Source: Okeania sp. SIO1I7 (GTDB lineage: Bacteria > Cyanobacteriota > Cyanobacteriia > Cyanobacteriales > Microcoleaceae). From it: a stretch of 64,000 nucleotides of DNA. Made by a program: the position numbers and the translations under genes. Where the stretch lies: positions 35,473 through 99,472 of the forward strand of contig JAAHGF010000019.1 of the NCBI GenBank assembly GCA_010672585.1. Reading direction: 5' to 3'. Below the pieces are notes generated by a model. That model was not told the DNA's origin and made no database searches. It was given only the letters and a program-made list of their open reading frames with translations. Below are positions 26,751 to 34,891 of the stretch, in pieces (the first letter of the stretch is position 1; the number at the start of each line of letters is the position of its first letter).

Positions 26751-27117
26751 CTTAGGAGTAAACCCACCCACGGTCCCCTCCCAGGAAGCAGGAGGAATGA
26801 GTCAGGAGGGAACAAAGAAGAAGAAACCCCGACTAGAAGGAGAAAGTTTTTTGTTTAGCTGGCGCATAACGCAGGTTAACGCGGAGCGCGGAATGGAGTT
26901 CTATCGCACTCTTATCTGGACATGATATCATATCTCAAATCACCAGCACCTAAAATTCAAACTAATAGTTCGTAATTGAAGCACCCTGAGAAGTAGTAGA
27001 AGTTAGGATACTATTTAGTATTCAGCACAATGAGTTGTCTTTTCAGAAGTCAGAAGAAAATTCTGACTACTGTCTAAAGCTAAACTCCTACATATTAACT
27101 AGCTTATAGTCGTTTTC
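26751..27117. other. Non-coding, family D-like right end and simple repeats
   Basis: Holds a D-type right end (TATCTGGACATGATATC near 26915) preceded by the GGAGAAAGTTTTTTG and GGAATGGAGTTCTATC blocks that also occur at 3880-3920. No gene seen. Confidence 0.5.
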
Positions 27118-27241
27118 ATATCAAATCTGTTGGCTTGAGAGTAATATAATTTGCTCAATCATCATACAATGCGTAGGGGCGAATGGCCATTCGCTCCTAC
27201 TCTTTAACACTGAATAACACCAACGCTACTGGATTTGATAT
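27118..27241. mobile_element. MITE-like family E element, copy 2
   Basis: 124 bp with ends ATATCAAATCTG and TGGATTTGATAT. The centre contains GTAGGGGCGAATGGCCATTC, a strong palindrome shared with copy 1 at 6649-6860. Confidence 0.75.
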
Positions 27242-27363
27242 CAGATAGATAAACCACACACTTGTGTACCACAACTGTAGTTAGGACCTTCTATGGAACG
27301 CCCCTAATACTAAAATGAAAACTGCTGTAATTCACTAAGATCAAGAGAAATTGGGGAATAAAA

Positions 27364-29205
27364 ATGAAAATGTTAAGAAACTTACAAGGGGGCAAATATA
27401 CATTAGAACAAGAATTAGGAAGGGGAGGTTTTGGTATTACTATCAAGGCTACTCATAATTATTTAGGACAACCCGTAGTGATTAAGACTCTCAATGAGTC
27501 TCTATGTCAACATCCCAACTTTCAGGAATTTCAAAGGAAGTTTCAGGATGAGGCAAGAAGACTCGCTTTGTGTGTCCACCCTAATATTGTCAGAGTCAGT
27601 GATTTTTTTGTAGAAGATAGTCAACCTTACATGGTGATGGACTATATTCCGGGTAAAACTTTAGCAGAAGTTGTATCTGGTGGACAACCTCTACCAGAGG
27701 CGATCGCTGTGCATTATATTCGTCAGGTAGGGAATGCTTTGATGGTGGTGCATCAAAATAACTTACTCCACCGAGATGTTAAACCCCAAAATATTATGCT
27801 ACGTCAGGGTACTGAGGATGCAATCTTAATTGACTTTGGTATTGCACGGGAATTTATTGCTGGTAAAACTCAGGTTCACACTAATTTGGTTTCTGATGGT
27901 TATGCTCCTCCGGAACAGTATTTTGTTCAAGGAAAACGTACCGCAGCAACAGATGTATATGGTTTAGCTGCAACTCTCTATACTTTATTAACAGCACGAC
28001 TGCCAATACCAGCAATGAGTAGAGCGCAACAAGAAATCCCTGCTCCCAGGGAGTTACAGCCTCAACTAAGTGGTACTGTTAATCAAGCAGTGCTAGAAGG
28101 TATGGCAATGGATATTCAACACCGACCTACAATTGTGGAGGAATGGATAAAATTGTTATCAAATTCTAGCACAACTAATTTACATTCAACTATCCAGGTT
28201 GTACCTCAACAGCATCCAGCTCATAATCTGGGAAATGGAAAAATTGCTACTACAAATATTCCTCCTACACAAAGACCTAAAAGAATATTGATGTGGGGTA
28301 TACCCGGAGCGATCGCTACTTTCACAGTAGGAACATTAGCAGCAATATTGTTAAATTCTCAGCCCTCTGACACGCCACCTATAGTTCAAACTCCCGCACC
28401 ATCTCCCACCGTTAGACCATCAGATATTGCTCAAACTCCTATATCAAAACCAACTGCACCTCCTACACCATCTCCAAAGTCTAATGATACGGAGCAATTG
28501 CCCAATTTTACTCCTACCCCATCACCATCTCCACCTCCAACCCCTACTCCTGTTCCTCCTATTGTTAGACCAACCCCTACTCCTTCACCTCCAGTTGAAA
28601 AACCTACACCCATACCACCTACAGTTGAGCCAACTCCAGTACTAACTCCAACTCCAACTCCAATACTAACTCCAACTCCAACTCCAACTCCGGTTCAACC
28701 TCCCCAAGATTCAGTTCCTGATATACCTATAGATTTAATACTGCCAGATAATATTCCTTCCGACCCTATTGATAATTCTACTATTAGGGATCGGTTGCCG
28801 ATTATTCGTGGTTTACCTCCAGGCACCTTAGAAAGTAAAGTAATAGAATTATTGGGAAAACCTACAAAAGTTAAAGAGCGTGGTTATTGGCCTAATACTA
28901 GGGCTGTGATTTATGATTTACTTCCTAATAAAGTTAGTCTAGGTTATCTATACGATCGGGACTCTCGTCGCTTACGACAAACTGAGTTGTCTGTGGCAGA
29001 TAGTATAGATAACCTAATGGTAAGAACCGCTTTCAGTGGTATGTTGAATTGGAGAATTACTCCAGAAATTAAGCAAGGACTGCAGGATGTGCGAAACCGT
29101 AAAATTAATCGCTACGAGTTTAAAACAGGTAATCTTGAAGGTCTAATTGAGCGTAGTAGGAATGATCTTGTCTATATTGGTGTGTGGGAAGATGATTTAC
29201 ATTAA
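27364..29205 (+). CDS. Membrane-anchored Ser/Thr protein kinase with unknown C-terminal domain
   Basis: 613 aa. Kinase domain at 12-265: Gly loop LGRGGFG, Lys41, catalytic HRDVKPQN at 136-143, DFG at 157-159, and APPE at 181-184, so all catalytic residues are present. One membrane helix at about 308-331. Then a Pro/Thr-rich linker at about 335-460, encoded by CTCCAA-type minisatellite DNA. A C-terminal domain follows at about 475-613 ([20 protein letters not shown] and onward), seen in cyanobacterial kinases, function unknown and probably outside. The layout suggests a receptor-type Hanks kinase. Start ATG 27364; no strong ribosome site. Confidence 0.88.
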   Translation: MKMLRNLQGGKYTLEQELGRGGFGITIKATHNYLGQPVVIKTLNESLCQHPNFQEFQRKFQDEARRLALCVHPNIVRVSDFFVEDSQPYMVMDYIPGKTLAEVVSGGQPLPEAIAVHYIRQVGNALMVVHQNNLLHRDVKPQNIMLRQGTEDAILIDFGIAREFIAGKTQVHTNLVSDGYAPPEQYFVQGKRTAATDVYGLAATLYTLLTARLPIPAMSRAQQEIPAPRELQPQLSGTVNQAVLEGMAMDIQHRPTIVEEWIKLLSNSSTTNLHSTIQVVPQQHPAHNLGNGKIATTNIPPTQRPKRILMWGIPGAIATFTVGTLAAILLNSQPSDTPPIVQTPAPSPTVRPSDIAQTPISKPTAPPTPSPKSNDTEQLPNFTPTPSPSPPPTPTPVPPIVRPTPTPSPPVEKPTPIPPTVEPTPVLTPTPTPILTPTPTPTPVQPPQDSVPDIPIDLILPDNIPSDPIDNSTIRDRLPIIRGLPPGTLESKVIELLGKPTKVKERGYWPNTRAVIYDLLPNKVSLGYLYDRDSRRLRQTELSVADSIDNLMVRTAFSGMLNWRITPEIKQGLQDVRNRKINRYEFKTGNLEGLIERSRNDLVYIGVWEDDLH

Positions 29206-29284
29206 GAGGGATTAGGGATTAGGGAGTAGGGAGTAGGGGAGTAGGGGAGTAGGGAGTAGGGGAGATTGAAGTAATTATTAGACA

Positions 29285-29400
29285 TCTGGTAAAAATCAAA
29301 AATAAAATCAATTATTATCCATATATCATCAATTATTCCCCCCTGTTCTCTGTTCTCTGTTCTCTGTTCTCTGTTCCCTCTTTGTCTAGAGATATCTAAA
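29285..29400. repeat. Family J repeat, copy 2, with CTCTGTT minisatellite
   Basis: Matches 7815-7975 in the AAAAATAAAATCAATTAT, CATCAATTATTCCCC and GTCTAGAGATATCTAA blocks; the middle is a repeated TTCTCTG unit. It precedes the tmRNA promoter. Confidence 0.5.
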
Positions 29401-29447
29401 TGACTCCTGAATTCTAAATTCTAAATTCTAAATTCTAAATTCAAAAG

Positions 29448-29476
29448 TTGTCATAATGAAAATAATTGTGTAATAT
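29448..29476 (+). promoter_or_regulatory. Sigma-70-type promoter of tmRNA
   Basis: -35 box TTGTCA at 29448-29453, 17-bp spacer, -10 box TAATAT at 29471-29476. The mature RNA begins 15 bases after the -10 box, so a short leader is trimmed or transcription starts close to the 5-prime end. Confidence 0.75.
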
Positions 29477-29490
29477 AAAAAGAATAACAC

Positions 29491-29882
29491 GGGGCATTAA
29501 CGGTTTCGACAGGGTGGTGAAATCTACTTTGTGATTCAGGTCGAGAGTGAGTCTTCTCTCGCAAATCCCGGGCTCAAAAAATAATAAGTGCAAACAACAT
29601 TGTACCTTTTGCTCGTAAGCAAGTAGCTGTAGCTTAATTGCGAAAATACCTCTTATAGGTTCGAGCGTCTGTAGTTTGACTCCGTTAAGGATTGCAGACC
29701 TAACCCCAACGGATGCACTGGTAAACTGCCTCTGGTCAGCTGCTGGTTAAGACTTTACTAGAGAATCCCGCCATCCGGGATAATGGATGGTCCCGGCTCT
29801 GAGGGTTAACAAGAGCTAAACCTGTGAATGAGCGAAGAGTAAATAGCCATTTTGGACATGGGTTCAACTCCCATATGCTCCA
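29491..29882 (+). ncRNA. ssrA: tmRNA (transfer-messenger RNA)
   Basis: 392 nt. 5-prime GGGGCATTAACGGTTTCGAC and 3-prime GGGTTCAACTCCCATATGCT then CCA form the tRNA-like end: GGGGCAT pairs with ATGCTCC and the T-arm is GGGTTCAACTCCC. The CCA is encoded. The tag frame starts GCA at 29590 and reads ANNIVPFARKQVAVA with TAA ending at 29637. This is a one-piece tmRNA. It rescues stalled ribosomes together with SmpB, and the tag directs proteolysis. The tag end QVAVA differs slightly from the common cyanobacterial KAAPVAA. Confidence 0.97.
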
Positions 29883-30130
29883 TTAAACAATTTGAAGAAG
29901 GCAAAAGGCAAAAGGCAGAAGGCAGAAGGCAGAAGGGAAAATTGCTAATTGATAGTCTTCGACACGCCACTCCGTCTCTACAAACCCCAAACAAATTTAG
30001 CACTGTGTAAACGGGGTATTAAACCCGCAAAAGAAAAGATAACAATTATCCTAAAGCCGTTTTTTGACTTTTGAGCATAAAGCGGTTTTTTTAGAGTCAG
30101 AGGTTGTTTGTAAAGAATTATGAAGTATTT

Positions 30131-30230
30131 TTACCGAAAAATTGTGGTCTAAAGCCTCGTCTTTTAAGGGGATAAAAAAGAGTATATTCCTGATGTCAAG
30201 CCTCCTTATTGCAGAGGTACCGATCGCCGA
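30131..30230. repeat. Interspersed repeat family A, diverged copy
   Basis: Recognisable by TTACCGAAAAATTGTGGTCT, AAAGCC and CTTTTAAGGGGATAA; the right half is worn. It lies downstream of tmRNA. Confidence 0.6.
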
Positions 30231-30334
30231 TAACTGAAATGACCCCCAAGGAAATTGGGTATTGCAGACTGCAAAGTCTAGGATAAATAACTAAGTTTTT
30301 ACAGTTTAAAGGGCGATATAGCTGCTGCTAGTGT

Positions 30335-30450
30335 CGCTACGCGGAAGTCAAAAGTCAAAAGCGAGTGCGTAATTCTGAGGTCCCCTCAGAATGTAAGACA
30401 CACTCAAGACAGTCAATCATTTTTGATTGGTAAGGCTTTTAGGATTTTGT
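30335..30450. repeat. Family I repeat, copy 1
   Basis: CGGAAGTCAAAAG, TGCGTAATTCTGAGG, ATGTAAGACACACTCAAGAC and TTGATTGGTAAGGCTTT recur in the same order at 37933-38040. Function unknown. Confidence 0.6.
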
Positions 30451-30666
30451 AACTGGTTAGTTATTTCTGTCATCCTGCACTAGGCTTAGCCAATGCTTTA
30501 CTTTACAAAAGCAAACAGTCTCTTAGAGGCTGTGTAACCTACAATTCCGCACTTCAAAATGTAGCAGGAAAAATCTTAACTTCTTCTTTTCTCCTGTCTC
30601 CTGTCTCCTGTCTCCTGACTACTTCTTTTTGAATATGTAGCAAAAACTTGAGTATTTTGATTAGCT

Positions 30667-30757
30667 AAAAAATAAAAGCCCCTTTGTCAATCTTGACCAA
30701 GGGACAAATAACTATCAGGGTGCATCTACTAAACGTAGTATAACACCCATAAGGGGC
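30667..30757 (-). ncRNA. Candidate structured small RNA, tandem copy 1
   Basis: On the minus strand a closing stem GCCCCTT/AAGGGGC ends in TTTTATTTTTT, like an intrinsic terminator. Inside are GGGTG/CACCC enclosing CTAC/GTAG, and a TTTGTC/GACAAA hairpin. It is about 85% identical to the copy at 30842-30930, with changes that keep pairing. Its own promoter is less clear than that of copy 2. I do not recognise the family. Confidence 0.55.
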
Positions 30758-30841
30758 AAAACCCACTATTTCAATAATTTAAAAAAAATATCATAAATCG
30801 AACAAAACATAAGTTTCATTAAAGTAAGCACCCATATCATC

Positions 30842-30930
30842 AAAAAAAAAGCCCCTTTGCCAAAATTGACCAAGGGACAAATAACTATCAGGGTGCATCT
30901 ACTAAACGTAGTATAACGCCCTTAAGGGGT
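30842..30930 (-). ncRNA. Candidate structured small RNA, tandem copy 2
   Basis: Same fold as copy 1, read on the minus strand: ACCCCTT...AAGGGGC followed by nine T. A 5-prime GGGG just before ACCCC could form a rival GGGG-TTTTA-CCCC hairpin. It has a good minus-strand promoter 17 bp spaced (30942-30970), which puts the start near 30935. No protein gene follows, so it is probably a free small RNA of about 95 nt. Confidence 0.6.
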
Positions 30931-30941
30931 AAAACCCCTCA

Positions 30942-30970
30942 TTTATATATTTTTTTTTATTATGATACAA
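30942..30970 (-). promoter_or_regulatory. Predicted promoter of the copy 2 small RNA
   Basis: Minus strand -35 TTGTAT (30965-30970), 17-bp spacer, -10 TATAAA (30942-30947). The expected start lies about 7 nt downstream, at the GAGGGG that opens the small RNA. Confidence 0.55.
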
Positions 30971-31124
30971 ATAAGCATTGATAATGTGTAGTAAAAGTTT
31001 ATTTTAAATAGTAAAAAAATCAAGTGTACAGCTATATATTTTAATTAAAGTGTAACTTGAAAAGAAGAAGATATAGAACCCTTATGGTATCTTTGCAGGG
31101 GGTATGTCCTTTTGGGATAGAATT

Positions 31125-31345
31125 CATTAATTGATAATGGATCATGGATAATTGATAATTACCTCGGGTTTTAACCGCTACGGAATTGAATATAAGGAAT
31201 ATTTTCTTTTCTTGGTCGATGGTCGGACAGCGCAGGTTTCGGAGCCATCCCACCCTACGGGAAAGCTGCGAAGAGAGAACTCCGTTCCGCTGTCGCTAAC
31301 GACCGCTTTTTTTCCCCTTAAAAGGGCAGGGCTACCGCGATCGCC
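31125..31345. repeat. Family A repeat (inverted) with nested H element
   Basis: A-type tail and GGTTTTAACCGCTACGGAAT on the left, CCCCTTAAAAGGG on the right. Between them is an H element (GGTTTCGGAGCCATCCCACC ... GTCGCTAACGACCGC). Open frames across it are spurious. Confidence 0.6.
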
Positions 31346-31550
31346 AACCGTCATAGAAAAATATGTCCCATTATCAAAATAATTGGGTCGCGCAACCCCG
31401 CCTTGATTGGCGCTCGGGTTTTTGGAGAGTGGCTCACACATCCCCTACTTCCCCTCCTGGGAGGGGTGGGTTAACTTCTGACTTCTGACTTCTGACTTCT
31501 GACTTCGTTAATTTGATATCCTAAAAATCAAGAGTCAAACTATTTAAACT

Positions 31551-33575
31551 ATGCCTGTAGTAAACCCTCCCACCATCATCAACTTTCCTTTAGCTGCCGT
31601 AGTCGGACAAGAAGCAATCAAACTAGCCCTATTGTTAGCAGCCGTCGATCCGGGATTAGGAGGAGTTGCCATTGCTGGCCGTCGTGGTACTGCCAAATCG
31701 GTAATGGCCAGAGCGCTACATTTACTCCTGCCTCCCATTGAAATTGTTCAAGGGTCTATTAGTAACTGTAATCCTAACTATCCCGAAGAATGGGACAACC
31801 AACTATTAGAGCAGTATGGCGACCCCACATCAGTAGAAATTCCCACTGAAGTTATACCCGCACCTTTTATTCAAGTTCCTCTAGGAGTAACAGAGGATAG
31901 ATTATTAGGTTCGGTAGATGTAGAAAAATCAGTCAAACAGGGAGAAACAGTTTTTCAACCAGGATTATTAGCATCAGCTCACCGAGGAGTATTATATGTA
32001 GACGAAATTAATCTGCTGGACGACAATATTGCCAATTTATTACTCACAGTCCTCACAGAAGGACGAAATCAAATAGAACGAGAAGGCATTAGTTTTCAAC
32101 ATCCTTGTCAACCTCTATTTATTGCTACCTATAATCCAGAAGAAGGGCCACTGCGAGAACATTTGCTGGATAGAATAGCGATCGCCCTCTCAGCAGATAT
32201 GGTTTTAGGTTTAGACCAAAGGGTGGAGGCAGTAGAACAAGCTTTAGCTTATGCTAAATCTCCCCAAGCATTTCTCGAACGATATGCAGAAGATATAGAT
32301 AATCTCAAAACTCAGATTCTTTTGGCTAGGGAATGGATAAAAGATGTCACCATCACTAACGAACAAATCCAATATTTAGTAGAAGAAGCAATTCGTGGAG
32401 GTGTGCAAGGACATAGGGCAGAACTTTTTGCCGTGCGAGTAGCCAAAGCATCAGCAGCAGTGGATGGACGGACAACAATTAATGCCGATGACTTGCGTCG
32501 GGCCGTGGAATTAGTTATTGTGCCACGGGCAACAATAGTGCCAACTCCTCCAGAAGAGGAGCAACAACCCCCACCTCCACCACCACCCCCACCAGAAGAC
32601 CAGTCTCAAGATGAGCAAGAGGAGGATGAGGATGAGGACGAGGAAAACCCGGAACCTCCAGAGGAAGAAGAGGCAAGTATTCCTGAAGAATTTTTGTTTG
32701 ACCCGGAGGGAGTGGTGCTGGATGATAGTGTGCTGATGTTTGCTCAAACAGCAAACCGTCAAGGTAAGTCTGGTAGTCGGAGTGTGATTTTTTCTGAAGA
32801 CCGGGGGCGTTATGTGAAGCCAATGTTGCCCAAGGGTCAGGTCCGACGTATTGCGGTTGATGCGACTTTGCGAGCTGCTGCTCCTTATCAGAAGTCTCGC
32901 CGCGAACGTCAGCCAAATCGTAAAGTGATTGTGGAACCTATTGATATGCGAGCAAAGCGTTTGGCCAGAAAGGCTGGTGCTTTGGTGGTGTTTGTGGTTG
33001 ATGCTTCGGGTTCGATGGCGTTAAATAGGATGCAGTCGGCGAAGGGAGCGGTGATGCAGTTGTTGACGGAAGCTTATCAGAGTCGGGACCAGGTGTCGTT
33101 GATTCCTTTTCGGGGGGAACAAGCGGAGGTTTTGTTACCGCCTACTCGTTCGATAACTACAGCGCGACGACGTTTGGAAAAGATGCCTTGTGGTGGGGGT
33201 TCGCCTTTGGCCCATGGTTTGACTCAGGCGGTGAGAGTGGGTGTGAATGCCAAGCAGTCTGGTGATGTTGGGCAGGTGGTAATTGTGGCTATTACAGATG
33301 GGCGGGGTAATATTCCGTTGGCGCGTTCGTTGGGTGAACCGATATTGGATGATGAGAAGCCGAATATTAAGGAGGAGTTGTTGGAAATTGCTGGTAAAGT
33401 TCGGGGTTTGGGGATTCAGTTATTGATGATTGATACTGAGAATAAGTTTGTTTCGACTGGGTTTGCCAAGGAGTTGGCGAAGCAAGCAGGGGGTAAGTAT
33501 TATCATTTACCTAAGGCGACAGATCAAGCGATCGCTGCTATGACTCAGAATGCTCTCAAGGATGCTATTGGGTAG
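31551..33575 (+). CDS. chlD: Magnesium chelatase ATPase subunit D
   Basis: 674 aa. The D subunit forms a ring platform with ChlI and contacts ChlH to insert Mg2+ into protoporphyrin IX, the first committed step of chlorophyll synthesis. N-terminal AAA+ domain at 5-330, with GRRGTAKS at 43-50 and [10 protein letters not shown] at 147. A Pro/acidic linker at 334-380 (nine Pro in a row, then Asp/Glu runs). C-terminal VWA domain at 478-674 with MIDAS DASGSM at 484-489. Length fits ChlD (about 670-680). A small inverted repeat TTGGGTA/TACCCAA spans the stop codon but has no T-run. The chlH-like gene is 10.6 kb upstream, not in one operon. Confidence 0.95.
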   Translation: MPVVNPPTIINFPLAAVVGQEAIKLALLLAAVDPGLGGVAIAGRRGTAKSVMARALHLLLPPIEIVQGSISNCNPNYPEEWDNQLLEQYGDPTSVEIPTEVIPAPFIQVPLGVTEDRLLGSVDVEKSVKQGETVFQPGLLASAHRGVLYVDEINLLDDNIANLLLTVLTEGRNQIEREGISFQHPCQPLFIATYNPEEGPLREHLLDRIAIALSADMVLGLDQRVEAVEQALAYAKSPQAFLERYAEDIDNLKTQILLAREWIKDVTITNEQIQYLVEEAIRGGVQGHRAELFAVRVAKASAAVDGRTTINADDLRRAVELVIVPRATIVPTPPEEEQQPPPPPPPPPEDQSQDEQEEDEDEDEENPEPPEEEEASIPEEFLFDPEGVVLDDSVLMFAQTANRQGKSGSRSVIFSEDRGRYVKPMLPKGQVRRIAVDATLRAAAPYQKSRRERQPNRKVIVEPIDMRAKRLARKAGALVVFVVDASGSMALNRMQSAKGAVMQLLTEAYQSRDQVSLIPFRGEQAEVLLPPTRSITTARRRLEKMPCGGGSPLAHGLTQAVRVGVNAKQSGDVGQVVIVAITDGRGNIPLARSLGEPILDDEKPNIKEELLEIAGKVRGLGIQLLMIDTENKFVSTGFAKELAKQAGGKYYHLPKATDQAIAAMTQNALKDAIG

Positions 33576-33639
33576 CCCAATACCCAACTAAGAGGTGGTT
33601 AGACCAAGCCTAATACGCACACCAGATATTTCCCTAGTC

Positions 33640-33748
33640 TGGATTACCGAATAATTAAGGTAAAAATCCTCTCACTCGCTGTGGAGAAACAAGAAAAAAT
33701 TTTCCTTTTATTCAATCCTCTTCCTTTTAGGGAGAGGTAATTATCAAT
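33640..33748. repeat. Interspersed repeat family A, copy upstream of IscB remnant
   Basis: ATTACCGAATAATTAAGG at the left, AAATTTTCCTTTTATTCAAT and CCTTTTAGGGAGAGGTAATT on the right. Its right end abuts the first coherent codon of the IscB/RRXRR remnant, so its insertion or a linked deletion probably removed the gene's front. Confidence 0.7.
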
Positions 33749-33750
33749 TA

Positions 33751-34323
33751 TTGAACTGTGGGCAGAAATGGGCGATGAAGCAATTGGAGTCTATTGCACC
33801 AGTCAAGACCGTCTTAGGTTGCCAGGAAAATGGCAATGGTACCAGTCAAATCCGGAAGCATTTGGGACTGACAATAATCACAGACAAGAAGGCTCAAACA
33901 CCAGAGTCTCATGCAGTAGATGGCATAGCCCTAGCTGCTACAGAGTTCATTAGGTTTGGACTGGTACCCAAGATTGGCTACGACTTGCACACATGGATTG
34001 GGTCTGTCACCATTACCTCTGCAACATTCAGGACGATCGCTAGACCTGAATACTTTCGTAGAGCATTGCATTTTGACAACGCTGACAAGGGAGGAAAACG
34101 CAAGCGTAAGGGTGGAACCATTACCCCATTTGGTGTGCGCTGTGGCGATCGAGTTATGGCTACCAAGTCTGGTGAAACTGTGATTGGTTGGGTAGGTAGC
34201 TATACCCAGACAGCCAAGTCCAAAAATATCAGCGTATATGACCACAACTGGAAACGGTTCGGGCAGTTCGCACCAAGTAAGGTACGGCTCATTCAGAGGT
34301 CGAACAAGCTATGCGTAGCGTAA
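33751..34323 (+). pseudogene. C-terminal remnant of an IscB/RRXRR-family (HNH, RNA-guided type) endonuclease
   Basis: 190 codons. It opens with NCGQKWAMKQLESIAPVKTV and carries the family's late RuvC motif ESHAVDGIALAATEFIRFG, with the conserved His and Asp. It ends with the RKRKGGTITPFGVRCGDRV, GWVGSY and ISVYDHNWKRFGQFAPSKV segments typical of cyanobacterial RRXRR/IscB-like proteins. The N-terminal RRXRR, first RuvC motifs and HNH are missing, cut off by a family A repeat. TTG 33751 is not a true start. No guide RNA (HEARO/omega type) is recognised next to it. Confidence 0.7.
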
Positions 34324-34763
34324 CAGCGGTTAAAGCCACACGAGTAGCTTTTCAGACCTGGGCTATTCGCGACAGAGATTCCAAGCATCCCGAATTGTTT
34401 ACTTGAAAGGGAGTAGGGAGTAGGGGGCAAATTTCAACCTTTTTTCCCTACTCTACTGTAGTCTACCGAAATGAAAACTGCTATAATTTCACTCCTGGTA
34501 AAATATAGGAAACGAGAAGCATCGGCCTTGGGAAGAAAAAATACACTAGACATAAGCGTGAAAAATCATGTATAGAGGTTTAAAAAAGTTCCCTACAAGA
34601 GTTAGAGAAAAGAGTTATTTATTTACTGGATGTATCTACTTATCTCTAACCTGAAACATTTACCGCCCATAATACTCAAGATATATTGCTGATTAGACCA
34701 CTTCTATAACCTACCTACATCCATAAATAGGAGAGAACTTATGTATAATAATTATTATAATAT
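34324..34763. other. Non-coding stretch before MITE C copy 2
   Basis: Nothing beyond short GGGAGTAGGG repeats (about 34410-34435) is recognised. Confidence 0.5.
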
Positions 34764-34858
34764 CAGGACTTACGCATCAGGTACGAAAAATTAGGATTTG
34801 AGATTGCTTCCGGTGTCGGTCGCTTCGGAGGAAAATACGTTGTACTACGTAAGTCCTA
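34764..34858. mobile_element. MITE family C, copy 2, with 5-bp target duplication
   Basis: 95 bp, ends CAGGACTTACG / CGTAAGTCCT(A). Flanked by AATAT at 34759-34763 and 34859-34863. The interior is unlike copy 1, so only the ends define the family. It ends 33 bp before the start codon of the 963-aa fusion gene and may affect its expression. Confidence 0.88.
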
Positions 34859-34891
34859 AATATATTATATATACCAATTTTAAATAAATTA

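Noticed and set aside
30052-30092. Possible tmRNA terminator (AAAGCCGTTTTTT ... AAAGCGGTTTTTT)
   Set aside because: The two GC parts are direct and not inverted repeats, so no stem forms.
33931-34245. 104-aa minus-strand open frame
   Set aside because: Antisense to the IscB remnant; no family resemblance.
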